Shown in pieces: positions 8,753 to 17,575 of a DNA stretch of 64,000 nt. The notes beneath the pieces were generated by a model that saw only the letters and a list, made by a program, of their open reading frames with translations, did no database searches and was not told the DNA's origin. The DNA is from Maribacter forsetii DSM 18668. GTDB taxonomy: Bacteria; Bacteroidota; Bacteroidia; Flavobacteriales; Flavobacteriaceae. The stretch covers positions 3,286,001-3,350,000 of the forward strand of contig NZ_JQLH01000001.1 in assembly GCF_000744105.1 (NCBI RefSeq), written 5' to 3'. Every line of letters begins with the position of its first letter. Position 1 is the first letter of the stretch. Both the position numbers and the translations under genes were made by a program.

Positions 8753-9643
8753 TTAGTTGTTCTCAGAATTGTATAAATCTTTAATTATACCATCCGATAG
8801 TCCTATTTTAGGTACATGAATTTTCTTTGCTCCACTCCATTTTGCCGCTGAAAGAAATATTTTAGTTGCCGGAATGATAACGTCTGCCCTATCGGGGTTT
8901 AAGCCTAGTTCTGATATTCTATCATCATAACTTAAGCTATCTAAAAAATGGTATTGGGCATTCAGCCATATATAAGATAATGGTTCGCCTTCTTTTCTAC
9001 CTGATAACTTATGCAACTTATTGATATTACCCCCAGAGCCTATGATGGATAACTTAGGCTTGTCCTTTAAATTCACCTTTATCCATTCTTCTAATTTTTT
9101 CCAAGTTTCTGGTTTCACCATATCGTTCAAAAGTCTTACCGTACCTAACTTAAAAGATTTTGAGACTTTGATATTGCCATTTGAAAATAAGGTAAACTCC
9201 GTGCTACCTCCACCAACGTCTATATATAAATAACATTGATCATCTTTTATTAAATTCTTTAAATCTGTTGAGGCAATAATGGCAGCTTCTTGCTTACCAT
9301 CTATTAAATCTATTTTAACTCCAGATTCTTGAACAACCTTCTCTATTATTTCATTCCCATTATTAGCCTCTCTCATGGCAGATGTAGCACAGGCTCTATA
9401 CTTTTCAACACCAGCAACTTCCATCAAAAGCTTAAAAGCCTTCATGGTCTTAATGAGTCTAGCTTCATTAACTTCTGATATTTCACCTACTGTAAACGAA
9501 TCTTCACCTAAACGTACAGGTACCCTTACTAAAGCACTTTTTCTAAACTGAGTCTTTTTACCCTTATCCTCAATAACATTGTGTGTAAGCAACCTAATGG
9601 CATTAGAGCCTATATCTATCGCTGCAAATTTTCTTACCTTCAA
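8753..9643 (-). CDS. ppx: Ppx/GppA phosphatase family protein, exopolyphosphatase
   Basis: A 296-residue protein with the sugar kinase/Hsp70 actin-like fold. The N-terminus reads FAAIDIGSNAIRLL (phosphate-1 motif), and YIDVGGGSTEFTLF at about 138-151 is the second phosphate motif; the adenosine-type loop is IGSGGNINKL near 201. At under 300 residues it is the short form, without the C-terminal HD domain of E. coli Ppx. It lies 12 bases after ppk1 on the same strand, so it very probably degrades the polyphosphate made by that kinase. A role as guanosine pentaphosphatase cannot be excluded from sequence. Confidence 0.9.
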   Translation of the reverse strand: MKVRKFAAIDIGSNAIRLLTHNVIEDKGKKTQFRKSALVRVPVRLGEDSFTVGEISEVNEARLIKTMKAFKLLMEVAGVEKYRACATSAMREANNGNEIIEKVVQESGVKIDLIDGKQEAAIIASTDLKNLIKDDQCYLYIDVGGGSTEFTLFSNGNIKVSKSFKLGTVRLLNDMVKPETWKKLEEWIKVNLKDKPKLSIIGSGGNINKLHKLSGRKEGEPLSYIWLNAQYHFLDSLSYDDRISELGLNPDRADVIIPATKIFLSAAKWSGAKKIHVPKIGLSDGIIKDLYNSENN

Positions 9644-9655
9644 TAGACCTCTTTT

Positions 9656-11722
9656 TTAAGATTCTTGTTTATTCGCATAATACTCATACGTAGCAAATTG
9701 AGACCTTATTCTAGGTAACGTTGTTTTTCTATATGCATTATCCTGTGCTACGTTGAACACACGCGCTTTCGTATTATCTTCCCAACAGATATCAAAAGTA
9801 TCCATCAATTCTTTCTTAATGTCCTCATCATAGATTGGGCAACCTACTTCAACTCTATAATCAAGATTTCTAGTCATCCAATCTGCAGAGGAAATATACA
9901 TTTTTGTATCACCATCATTCGCAAATGCAAAGAAGCGGGTATGCTCCAAAAATTTATCTATTACACTTATCGCTTCTATGTTTTCACTCATGCCTTCAAC
10001 CCCTGGTATTAAGCAACATATACCTCTTATAATCAACTGGATCTTTACTCCCGCTCTACTTGCTTCATAAAGCTTGTCTACCATCTTGTAAGAGGTAAAA
10101 CTGTTCATTTTAATCTTGATAAAAGCTACTTTACCTTGCTTGGCATTTGCTATCTCATTATCAATCAATTTCATGAATGCATTTTTAGTATAATGCGGAG
10201 AAACAATAAGGTGTTTGTATTTATTGATTTTATAAGTAGTCTCAAAGAAATCAAAGACCTTATTCAACTCTTTTAATATAGAATCATCTGCTGTAAATAG
10301 TGTAAAATCAGTATAAATTCTTGCCGTTGATTCATTAAAGTTACCTGTACTTACAAATCCGTAGCGTTTTAAAGAATTTCCTTCTTCTCTTTCTATCAAA
10401 CATATTTTACTGTGCACTTTTAAACCTGGTACTCCGAAAATAAGTTTCACCCCTTCTGCCTGAAGTTGCTCTGCATATTCAATATTCGCTTGCTCATCAA
10501 AACGAGCTTGAAGTTCAATCTGTACCGTTACCTGTTTCCCATTTTTAACCGCGTTTATTAGAGAGGCCGCAATTTGAGAATTACTTGCCAATCTATATAC
10601 CGTAATCTTAATAGTACGCACTTTAGGGTCCAACGCCGCTTCACGCAAAAACTTTAGTACATAGGTAAAGGTGTGATAAGGAGTATACTGTAAATAGTCT
10701 TTTTTAGCTATGCTTTCCAAAATACTACCCTCAACACTAAGACCTTTTACCGGTAAGGGTGTTATTTTATCGTACAGTAAATCTTTTCTTCCCAAACTAG
10801 GAAAGCCCATATAATCTCTACGATTGTGATATCTACCACCTGGTATAACACTATCCGTATCTTCTATATTCATCTTCTCTTTAAGAAAAGTCAAAGTATC
10901 CCTACCTATACTTTTGTCATAAACAAAACGAACAGGATCACTGATTTTTCTATGCTCTACACTTGACGATATTTTCTCTATAAAACTTTTACTTAAGTCA
11001 TTATCTATATCTAGCTCTGCATCTCTGGTTATTTTAATCATGTGAGCAGAAATAGACTCGTACTCAAACATGGTGAAAATATTCCCCAAACAATATCTAA
11101 TTAAATCATCTAGTATAATGATATAACTTTTATCTCCTTCATCTGGCAAAACCACGAAACGGTCTATCCCCTTAGGTATTTCAATTAGTGCATAACGCTT
11201 CTCTTTTTTACTTTCCTCACTTTTAATAACCATTTTTACAGCTAAATACGCTGCCGTATCTTTTAAGGTAGGAAAACGCGTAAGATCATTTAAGATAATA
11301 GTCATTAACTGCGGACTTACTTCTTTTAAGAAATAAGCTTTCACGAATTCTTTTTGATTTTCGTTTAATTCCGTTTCCTTGATAATAAAAATATTCTTAC
11401 CCTCAAGCTCATGCTCAATTCTTCTTAGAATAGTCAAACTCTTGGTTTGCTGCTCAATTACAATATTTGTAATCTCCTCTAAAAGGTCTTTTGCTTTTTC
11501 ACCTCCTAAAACACTTTTACCTGTTTTACCGGCTTCAACTATTCGCTTTACAGTTGCGTAACGAACTTTGAAAAACTCATCTAAGTTATTTGAGAAAATA
11601 CCTAAAAAACGAAGTCTTTCAATTAATGGAACATTCTTATCCGCGCTTTCTTGTAATACACGTTCGTTGAACCATAACCAACTTATTTCTCTATTTACGT
11701 ACTGGTTGTTATTTTTTATCAT
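9656..11722 (-). CDS. ppk1: Polyphosphate kinase 1
   Basis: A 688-residue polyphosphate kinase with the expected domain order: N-terminal domain (FNERVLQESADKNVPLIERL at about 18-37, then RLRFLGIFSNNLDEFFKVR), head domain, and two phospholipase D-like C-terminal domains. The catalytic His sits in the LKVHSKICLIER motif near residue 430, and the ATP-site segment VSTGNFNES follows at about 455. The second C-terminal domain includes IRGICCLIPGVEGMSENI. PPK1 makes inorganic polyphosphate from ATP at the membrane and is linked to stress survival. The gene overlaps sixA by 4 bases (ATGA) and precedes ppx by 12, so the three form an operon. Length is normal for the family. Confidence 0.95.
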   Translation of the reverse strand: MIKNNNQYVNREISWLWFNERVLQESADKNVPLIERLRFLGIFSNNLDEFFKVRYATVKRIVEAGKTGKSVLGGEKAKDLLEEITNIVIEQQTKSLTILRRIEHELEGKNIFIIKETELNENQKEFVKAYFLKEVSPQLMTIILNDLTRFPTLKDTAAYLAVKMVIKSEESKKEKRYALIEIPKGIDRFVVLPDEGDKSYIIILDDLIRYCLGNIFTMFEYESISAHMIKITRDAELDIDNDLSKSFIEKISSSVEHRKISDPVRFVYDKSIGRDTLTFLKEKMNIEDTDSVIPGGRYHNRRDYMGFPSLGRKDLLYDKITPLPVKGLSVEGSILESIAKKDYLQYTPYHTFTYVLKFLREAALDPKVRTIKITVYRLASNSQIAASLINAVKNGKQVTVQIELQARFDEQANIEYAEQLQAEGVKLIFGVPGLKVHSKICLIEREEGNSLKRYGFVSTGNFNESTARIYTDFTLFTADDSILKELNKVFDFFETTYKINKYKHLIVSPHYTKNAFMKLIDNEIANAKQGKVAFIKIKMNSFTSYKMVDKLYEASRAGVKIQLIIRGICCLIPGVEGMSENIEAISVIDKFLEHTRFFAFANDGDTKMYISSADWMTRNLDYRVEVGCPIYDEDIKKELMDTFDICWEDNTKARVFNVAQDNAYRKTTLPRIRSQFATYEYYANKQES

Positions 11723-12207
11723 GCTTTTAGTTGCTTCGGAAAAATGGTTTGTATTGTTGAGCCTTTATTAACATTAGCCCAGGTATTTTCATTGAATTGC
11801 AAATGAACAAATCCGCTAGTAGGCACATTGTCAATATGCTTATCTCCCATAGAATTTGCTAAATGGGTAAAGGTATGGTTGTGTCCAAAAAGAAAGACAT
11901 TATCTAAATTATCATCTAAATCTTTAATAAACTGGAATACTTGATTCCCTGAAAAATCATACAGATGCGCATCTACACTACAATTCTCTAACGGATAATT
12001 CAGAATTCGCAAACAAATCATACAGGTATGAAACGCCCTGTTTGCCGGACTGGTATATACATGATCTATTTTTAAATTTAGTTTGGAAATTTCTTCGCCT
12101 ACCAAACGGGCGTCAGAAATTCCTCTTTGCAATAATGCCCTGTCTTCATCGCCAACATTTAGCTCCCAAGAAGATTTACCATGGCGCATTAAAAATAGAT
12201 TTTTCAT
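11719..12207 (-). CDS. sixA: SixA-like histidine phosphatase
   Basis: A 162-residue protein of the histidine phosphatase branch that includes SixA. The catalytic signature LMRHGKSSWEL (RHG with His nucleophile at about residue 9) is followed by VYTSPANRAFHT and a late FLFGHNHTFTHLAN that supplies the second catalytic His. SixA dephosphorylates phosphohistidine domains in other bacteria; its substrate here is unknown. Its start lies 9 bases after the pdxH stop, and its end overlaps the ppk1 start by 4 bases, so it is likely translated together with ppk1. A link to phosphate or polyphosphate control is inference. Confidence 0.85.
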   Translation of the reverse strand: MKNLFLMRHGKSSWELNVGDEDRALLQRGISDARLVGEEISKLNLKIDHVYTSPANRAFHTCMICLRILNYPLENCSVDAHLYDFSGNQVFQFIKDLDDNLDNVFLFGHNHTFTHLANSMGDKHIDNVPTSGFVHLQFNENTWANVNKGSTIQTIFPKQLKA

Positions 12208-12216
12208 CTTACTTAT

Positions 12217-12867
12217 TTAAGGAGCTAATCGCTCAATTTTCCAATCATATTCATTTGTAAGGGTGTACCTAATACGATCATGCAATCTATTAGGTCTTCC
12301 TTGCCAAAACTCTATAGAAACCGGTCTTACTAAATAGCCGCCCCAATGGTCTGGTCTTTCAATTTCCTTACCTTCATATTCTTTCTCCAACTTGGTAAGT
12401 TGATCCTCTAAAACAGCTCTTGAGTCTATTACCGTACTCTGATCGGAAACCATCGCTCCTAACTTGCTTCCGTCTGGTCTTGAATCAAAATACCCGTCAG
12501 ATAGATTTTTAGGCAGTTTTTCCGCAATTCCTTTTATGATTACTTGGCGTTCTAAATTTGCCCAGAAAAAAGAAATACAGATATTTGGGTTTGCGCTAAT
12601 GGCACGACCTTTCTCACTATTGTAATTCGTATAAAAGATAAAACCTTCGTGAGTATATTTTTTTAGAAGTACTACCCTACTTTTAGGAAAACCATCTAAA
12701 CCAACTGTAGATACCGTCATGGCATTTGGTTCATCTACTCCATCAGATTTTTCAACCTCATAGAACCATGTTTGAAAAAGTTGAATTGGATTGTCAGATA
12801 TACTGTCTTCCATCAACGCACTTTTCTCGTAAGATTTCCTGTAATCGCCTAAATCTTTTTGCATCAT
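12217..12867 (-). CDS. pdxH: Pyridoxamine 5'-phosphate oxidase
   Basis: A 216-residue FMN enzyme that oxidises pyridoxine or pyridoxamine phosphate to pyridoxal phosphate. Marks: EPNAMTVSTVG and GFPKSRVVLLK (FMN binding), FIFYTNYNSEKGR (Ser and Lys contacts), ISFFWANLERQVIIKG, and the C-terminal signature VRPVSIEFWQGRPNRLHDRI, in which Arg and His hold PLP. The start could be Met 1 or Met 2; both begin at the same place. It lies 75 bases after rnz and 9 bases before sixA. All expected motifs and the usual length are present. Confidence 0.95.
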   Translation of the reverse strand: MMQKDLGDYRKSYEKSALMEDSISDNPIQLFQTWFYEVEKSDGVDEPNAMTVSTVGLDGFPKSRVVLLKKYTHEGFIFYTNYNSEKGRAISANPNICISFFWANLERQVIIKGIAEKLPKNLSDGYFDSRPDGSKLGAMVSDQSTVIDSRAVLEDQLTKLEKEYEGKEIERPDHWGGYLVRPVSIEFWQGRPNRLHDRIRYTLTNEYDWKIERLAP

Positions 12868-12942
12868 TTTCGTGTTAAAAACAAGATAAACAAAGTTCTA
12901 AAAAGAAAGGAAAATAAACGTTATAAAAATGTATTTAATAGC

Positions 12943-13848
12943 TTAAAAATCAAAAGTCTTACCATCATCGGCAAGAAGTACATTAGGAAAAATTGTAGAA
13001 GCTTCTTCTTTAAATAGGGCTATAGATTTATATCGAGTAGAATAATGACCTAATATTAAGGTTCTTACATTAGCATCTCTTGCTACTTTTGCTGCCTGCA
13101 TAGCTGTAGCGTGCTTAGTTTTTGTTGCCAATTCTGCCTCTGACTGTAAAAAGGTAGATTCATGATACAAAACATCAACATCTTTAATCTTCTCAGCTAA
13201 GCTTTCATCATAAACAGTATCACTACAAAAAGCGTATGATTCTGGCTTTGGTGGATCAAAAGTTAATGTACTATTAGCTATCACTTCTCCATTATCTAAA
13301 GTAATATCCTTACCATTTTTTATGTTTTGATAATATGCCTTATCAATACCATATTCCTCAGCAGCTTCAATATTCAGTTTTCGCTTTCCAATTTTTTCCT
13401 GAAACAAGTAACCATTTGTATAAATTCTATGATCTAGCGGTATTGTTGTAACACTAATTTTACTATCCTCAAAAATAAGTTCAGATTCTTTACTTGATAG
13501 TTCATGAAACAATAGAGGGTAGTTGGTCCAAGAATCTCCCAACTTTAAAAGTAAAGTTATCGCCTCTTTTATTCCTTTAGGACCATAAACATGCAACTCT
13601 TTCTCTCTTCCCAACAATCTCATTGTAGAAATAAAACCTGGCAACCCAAAAAAGTGGTCTCCGTGCAAATGAGAAATGAAAATATGATTGATTCTAGAGA
13701 ACTTTATTTTATGTCTTCTCAGCTCTACTTGGGTACCTTCTCCACAATCAATTAACACAATATGGTTGTTGATTTCTAGCACTTGAGATGTTGGGTTCGT
13801 AAGCGTTCTTGGTGTTGCCGCATAACAACCCAATACAGTAAGATGCAT
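12943..13848 (-). CDS. rnz: Ribonuclease Z
   Basis: A 301-residue metallo-beta-lactamase-fold nuclease. The zinc motif reads SHLHGDHFFGLPG at about 59-71, with further ligands in FCSDT (near 209), YHESTF (near 229) and ILGHYSTRY (near 267-275). RNase Z removes the 3' trailer of tRNA precursors without an encoded CCA. The C-terminal half contains the PxKxRN-type loop region less clearly, but length and motifs fit the short tRNase Z form. The preceding gene on the same strand is a STAS-like protein, 42 bases upstream, an arrangement common in flavobacteria. Confidence 0.93.
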   Translation of the reverse strand: MHLTVLGCYAATPRTLTNPTSQVLEINNHIVLIDCGEGTQVELRRHKIKFSRINHIFISHLHGDHFFGLPGFISTMRLLGREKELHVYGPKGIKEAITLLLKLGDSWTNYPLLFHELSSKESELIFEDSKISVTTIPLDHRIYTNGYLFQEKIGKRKLNIEAAEEYGIDKAYYQNIKNGKDITLDNGEVIANSTLTFDPPKPESYAFCSDTVYDESLAEKIKDVDVLYHESTFLQSEAELATKTKHATAMQAAKVARDANVRTLILGHYSTRYKSIALFKEEASTIFPNVLLADDGKTFDF

Positions 13849-13890
13849 AAAAAAGTACTTAAGTATTCCTATTTGTAATTCAGGGTTGTT

Positions 13891-14223
13891 TTAAATACCC
13901 AAATCACGTTCTATTTCTTCCATTTCAACAATGTCCCTAGCTTCTTGAAGTGTAGGCACTAAATTGATTTCTTCTGGTACGTCATCATAAGACACCTTAT
14001 CTGACACCAACACAAAAGACTGTTCATTCTCTTTATGTTTTCTAGCTATTTCCAAAAATGAAATAACATTATATGGCGTAAGCTCAGAGAAACTCAATAA
14101 ATCTAACACCAAATTATCATTCTTTAATTTAGTATATTCCTTATCCAAATTTTCCAAAAAACGCTCAATAGAAATTTCTTCCTGAGAGACGATTATCAAC
14201 GATCCTTCTTTAGTAAAAATCAT
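13891..14223 (-). CDS. STAS-like protein, 110 residues, between pyrB and rnz
   Basis: A small acidic protein with alternating strands and helices: a strand LIIVSQEE, helix ISIERFLENLDKEYTKL, strand NLVLDLL, then a loop and helix NVISFLEIARKHKEN, strand SFVLVSD, and a C-terminal helix ending EEIERDLGI. This pattern fits a STAS-type (anti-sigma-antagonist) fold. No phosphorylatable Ser is placed as in SpoIIAA, so it may not be a switch. It starts 1 base after the pyrB stop, so it is co-transcribed with pyrR-pyrB, and is followed by rnz. In databases homologues are sometimes called ribonuclease Z by neighbour transfer, which its size rules out. Confidence 0.6.
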   Translation of the reverse strand: MIFTKEGSLIIVSQEEISIERFLENLDKEYTKLKNDNLVLDLLSFSELTPYNVISFLEIARKHKENEQSFVLVSDKVSYDDVPEEINLVPTLQEARDIVEMEEIERDLGI

Positions 14224-14224
14224 A

Positions 14225-15151
14225 TCATTTAATTTTAGATGCTAACAAATAAATCACTGCCATACGTATAGCTACTCCGTTTTCAACCTGATTCAGAATT
14301 ATTGATTGTTTTGAATCTGCAACGTCACTTGTAATTTCTACACCTCTGTTTATAGGACCCGGGTGCATGATTACAATTTCTTTATCCAAACTATCAAGTA
14401 ATTTTTTATTGACTCCGAATTGTTGGGTGTATTCCCTTGTTGTCGGAAAATAGGATATATCTAATCTTTCGTTCTGTATACGTAACATATTAGCTACATC
14501 GCACCACTCCAAAGCTTTTCTTAAATTGGTTTCTACACCTACACCTAAAGATTCTATATGTTTAGGCAACAAAGTTTTAGGTCCACATACCTTAACATTT
14601 GCTCCTTGTAATTTAAGAGCAAATATATTTGAGAGCGCCACCCTTGAGTGAAGAATATCACCTACAATAACTACATTTTTACCAGCAACATCACCAAGTC
14701 TTTCTCGTATAGAATAAGAATCCAGTAATGCCTGTGTAGGATGCTCATGTGCACCATCTCCAGCATTAACAATAGATGCATTTACATGCTTGGATAAAAA
14801 TATACCCGCACCAGGATTAGGATGCCGCATAACCACCATATCTACTTTCATAGATAAAATGTTATTTACGGTATCTATTAAAGTTTCTCCTTTTTTTACA
14901 GAAGACTGACTGGCAGAGAAATTAAGAACATCTGCAGACAATCGTTTTTCTGCAAGCTCAAAAGACAATTTTGTTCTGGTACTATTCTCAAAAAATATGT
15001 TGGCGATAGTAATATCTCTAAGCGAAGGCACTTTTTTAATCGATCGGTTGATCACTTCCTTAAAATGATCGGCAGTTTCAAAAATAAGCTGAATATCGGT
15101 TTCCTTTAGGTATTTAATTCCCAGTAAGTGTTTAACACTCAGTTCGCTCAT
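14225..15151 (-). CDS. pyrB: Aspartate carbamoyltransferase catalytic subunit
   Basis: A 308-residue transcarbamylase, second step of pyrimidine synthesis. The carbamoyl-phosphate loop reads FFENSTRTKLSFELAEKRL near residues 53-71, and the HPTQALLDSY motif lies near 137-146. A late MHPGPINRGVEI (about 271-282) holds the aspartate-side residues. No pyrI regulatory subunit is present next to it, as usual in Bacteroidota. It begins 4 bases after pyrR and ends 1 base before the STAS-like gene, so all three sit in one transcript. Length is normal. Confidence 0.96.
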   Translation of the reverse strand: MSELSVKHLLGIKYLKETDIQLIFETADHFKEVINRSIKKVPSLRDITIANIFFENSTRTKLSFELAEKRLSADVLNFSASQSSVKKGETLIDTVNNILSMKVDMVVMRHPNPGAGIFLSKHVNASIVNAGDGAHEHPTQALLDSYSIRERLGDVAGKNVVIVGDILHSRVALSNIFALKLQGANVKVCGPKTLLPKHIESLGVGVETNLRKALEWCDVANMLRIQNERLDISYFPTTREYTQQFGVNKKLLDSLDKEIVIMHPGPINRGVEITSDVADSKQSIILNQVENGVAIRMAVIYLLASKIK

Positions 15152-15155
15152 TTTC

Positions 15156-15695
15156 TTATCTATTTACTAAATATATAATATCTTCCCCGTCATTTTCTTC
15201 CCACATCACCTTTACTTTCTCATCATTGATCGCATCTACCTGACGACCTCTATAATTAGGTTGTATGGGCAAATGCCTGCTAAATCTACGGTCTATTAAA
15301 CACAATAATTCTACATCTTTGGGCCTACCAAAAGATTGCAACGCAGTCAATGCTGCATTTATACTTCTACCCGTATATAAAACATCATCAATTAAGACCA
15401 CATTCTTATCTTCAATCAAGAAATCAATTTTGGTTTTTGTTGCCTCTAAAGTTTTCTCTCCCCTTCTAAAGTCATCTCTATAAAAAGTGATATCCAAAAA
15501 ACCTAAGTCTATGTGCTTTACCTTATATTCCTCTTTAAGAATCTTATTTAAACGTTCAGCAAGAAATTTACCTCTAGGCTGAATACCTATTAAAACGGTA
15601 TTTTCAAAATTTAAATGATTCTCAAGAAGCTGACAAGCCAATCGATGCAGGATGATATTTATTTCTTTGGAAGAGAGTAAAACTTTTTGACTCAT
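15156..15695 (-). CDS. pyrR: PyrR, bifunctional pyr operon regulator / uracil phosphoribosyltransferase
   Basis: A 179-residue PRPP-type phosphoribosyltransferase. The PRPP-binding motif is VVLIDDVLYTGRSINAAL at about 95-112, and IGIQPRGKFLAERL near residue 39 is the PyrR-type hood loop. The start is set at the ATG giving MSQKVLL, as in relatives; a GTG three codons upstream is possible but would place the start inside a small palindrome (15701-15710). In Gram-positive bacteria PyrR controls transcription by binding the pyr mRNA; here the leader is too short for an attenuator. It precedes pyrB by 4 bases. Confidence 0.9.
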   Translation of the reverse strand: MSQKVLLSSKEINIILHRLACQLLENHLNFENTVLIGIQPRGKFLAERLNKILKEEYKVKHIDLGFLDITFYRDDFRRGEKTLEATKTKIDFLIEDKNVVLIDDVLYTGRSINAALTALQSFGRPKDVELLCLIDRRFSRHLPIQPNYRGRQVDAINDEKVKVMWEENDGEDIIYLVNR

Positions 15696-15721
15696 AATAG
15701 GCACCCGTGCTTTTAGCTAAA

Positions 15722-15729
15722 CAAAAATA
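15722..15729 (-). promoter_or_regulatory. -7 box of the pyrR-pyrB operon
   Basis: Minus-strand TATTTTTG, a full TAnnTTTG match, about 27 bases before the pyrR ATG. The implied leader is about 20 bases. No clear TTG -33 box is seen at 17 to 23 bases. Confidence 0.5.
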
Positions 15730-15808
15730 GATAATTCTATCTAAACTTTGGTTGCTTAAATTATGAAGTAAATTCTAAAAATTAAATTTAGTGCGCTGAA
15801 ACCATATT

Positions 15809-16537
15809 CTATAAGCCCAAAATGGAAAAGAAAGCTTCTTTATGGCTCTCACCAATAGGTATGCGCATATCGTTTATAACAATTCTATTACGCTGAACAG
15901 TTTTAATATAGTTTACATTAACAAGATAAGATTTATGCACTCTAAGAAACTGATTAGAAGGTAATTTACTCATAATCTCTTTAAAACTCATTAAAGTAAG
16001 AATGGTCTTATTAGTATTGGCAATATGAATTTTTAAATAATCTTTTAAACCCTGTACGTACTCAATTTGGTCTAAATCAATTTTTATACTCTCATATTCT
16101 GCCTTTACAAAAATGAACTTCTTTTCTACTGAATTATCGCCTGTTGATGAAAAAACATTTGCCTCCATAATAGTTTTTTGTTTTTTAGAAATTAAATCTT
16201 GTACTCTGGATACCGACTTTATAAAACGATGATATGGTATTGGCTTTACCAAATAATCTACCGCATTCAATTCAAAACCATCAACGGCATACTGAGAATA
16301 TGCAGTTGTAAAAATAAACAAAGGCTTATTGTCTAGCGTGCCCATAAAATCAATTCCATTGATTTGTGGCATTTCTATATCACAGAAAATTAAATCTATT
16401 TTCTTCTCCTTAATTTCTGTTATAGCATCTAACGGATTGGTATAAGTATTTACCAATTCTATAAAATCTAGTTTTTCACAGTAGCTTGAAAGTATTTCAA
16501 TTGCTAATGGCTCATCATCTATAATTATACATTTCAT
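15809..16537 (-). CDS. LytTR-type response regulator
   Basis: A 242-residue response regulator. Receiver domain at about 1-120 with the acidic pair IIDDEPLAIEIL, the phospho-acceptor Asp in LIFCDIEMPQINGIDFM near residue 53, and the Lys in YLVKPIPYHRFIKSV near 104. A LytTR DNA-binding domain follows (about 140-240), with FLRVHKSYLVNV near 199 and PIGESHKEAF at the end. The start overlaps the histidine kinase stop by 4 bases. It is the last gene of a four-gene run that begins with a kelch lipoprotein, so its targets probably include that locus (inference). Confidence 0.92.
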   Translation of the reverse strand: MKCIIIDDEPLAIEILSSYCEKLDFIELVNTYTNPLDAITEIKEKKIDLIFCDIEMPQINGIDFMGTLDNKPLFIFTTAYSQYAVDGFELNAVDYLVKPIPYHRFIKSVSRVQDLISKKQKTIMEANVFSSTGDNSVEKKFIFVKAEYESIKIDLDQIEYVQGLKDYLKIHIANTNKTILTLMSFKEIMSKLPSNQFLRVHKSYLVNVNYIKTVQRNRIVINDMRIPIGESHKEAFFSILGL

Positions 16538-17568
16538 AGGCTTGATTGTTTTTGGTAAATAGTTAATGATACTTCATAATCTTTACCGTCATTATCAACT
16601 TCAAGATTATGCAACCCCGGATAAATCAATTCTAATTGATTTCTAATATTCTCCAAGCCTATACCAGAATTTTTGGTAGGCTCTTTAAACACTCCTATTT
16701 TATTCTTAACATTTAAATAAACAGATGTATCTGTAATGATCAAGGCAATTTTTACATAAGTCTTACCTTTATAGTCTGTACCGTATTTAAAGGCATTTTC
16801 TATAAACGAAATAAACAGTAAGGGAGGTACTGCCCTACCCCTATCTTCTCCTGTTATCTTTAAGGATACATTTTCACTATCAGATAATCTTAAGCGTTGT
16901 AACTGTATATAACTTTTAATATAGTCTAGCTCTTTATTTAAAGGAACCAAATCTTTATCTGCCTCATAAATCATATACCGCATCAACTCAGATAGATCCA
17001 CAATTGCTTCTGATGTATCTGGTGACTTTTTTACGGAAAGCGCATAAATTGTATTAAGTGAATTGAATAAAAAATGTGGATTCAATTGTGCCTTTAAAAA
17101 CTGTAACTCTGACTTTATACTCTCTTTTTCAACCGACAAACGTAAATTCTCATTACGTTTCCACTCTACATACATTCTTAAGATGGCACTGATAACATAA
17201 GGTATGGCAAGACTTACAAAAGACCTATAATATGGCATTATCATAAAACCTCTTGGTCGCACCCTGTCCATGAAAAAATTTTCAGGAAATCTGGGCTCGT
17301 AAAAATGATTCAATAGCAAAGCCGAGACAATTAATAGACCCAACGAAATCATCAAATAAGACAACACACTTTTTTTCAACAAAAACTCCGGCACCAAATA
17401 GAAGTAGTTGAAGTAAAAAAGAATGATAATTACAATAAGCTTGGGGAATACATCTGAAGGAATGGGTCTTGCATCATTTAAAATAGGATAAAATGTGAGT
17501 CCGTATAACAATATCCATAAACTAATATGAACAACTATTTGAACCCTATTTTTAATGATCGATTCCAT
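16534..17568 (-). CDS. LytS-type sensor histidine kinase (His_kinase family)
   Basis: A 344-residue membrane kinase of the two-component LytS/YehU class. Four hydrophobic segments occupy about residues 8-135, with no large periplasmic domain. A short coiled linker leads to FLKAQLNPHFLFNSLNTIYAL at about 156-176, which contains the His of the His_kinase family, and an ATPase domain with PPLLFISFIENAFKYGTD (N box) and SGIGLENIRNQL (G box). It is followed with 4-base overlap by its regulator and preceded by a DUF4907 gene with 7 bases between. With such a small sensing region it may read signals through membrane or partner proteins (inference). Confidence 0.92.
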   Translation of the reverse strand: MESIIKNRVQIVVHISLWILLYGLTFYPILNDARPIPSDVFPKLIVIIILFYFNYFYLVPEFLLKKSVLSYLMISLGLLIVSALLLNHFYEPRFPENFFMDRVRPRGFMIMPYYRSFVSLAIPYVISAILRMYVEWKRNENLRLSVEKESIKSELQFLKAQLNPHFLFNSLNTIYALSVKKSPDTSEAIVDLSELMRYMIYEADKDLVPLNKELDYIKSYIQLQRLRLSDSENVSLKITGEDRGRAVPPLLFISFIENAFKYGTDYKGKTYVKIALIITDTSVYLNVKNKIGVFKEPTKNSGIGLENIRNQLELIYPGLHNLEVDNDGKDYEVSLTIYQKQSSL

Positions 17569-17575
17569 AAAGAAA

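Noticed and set aside
13891..14223. Ribonuclease Z label for the 110-residue protein
   Set aside because: No metallo-beta-lactamase motif is present; the real rnz is the next gene.
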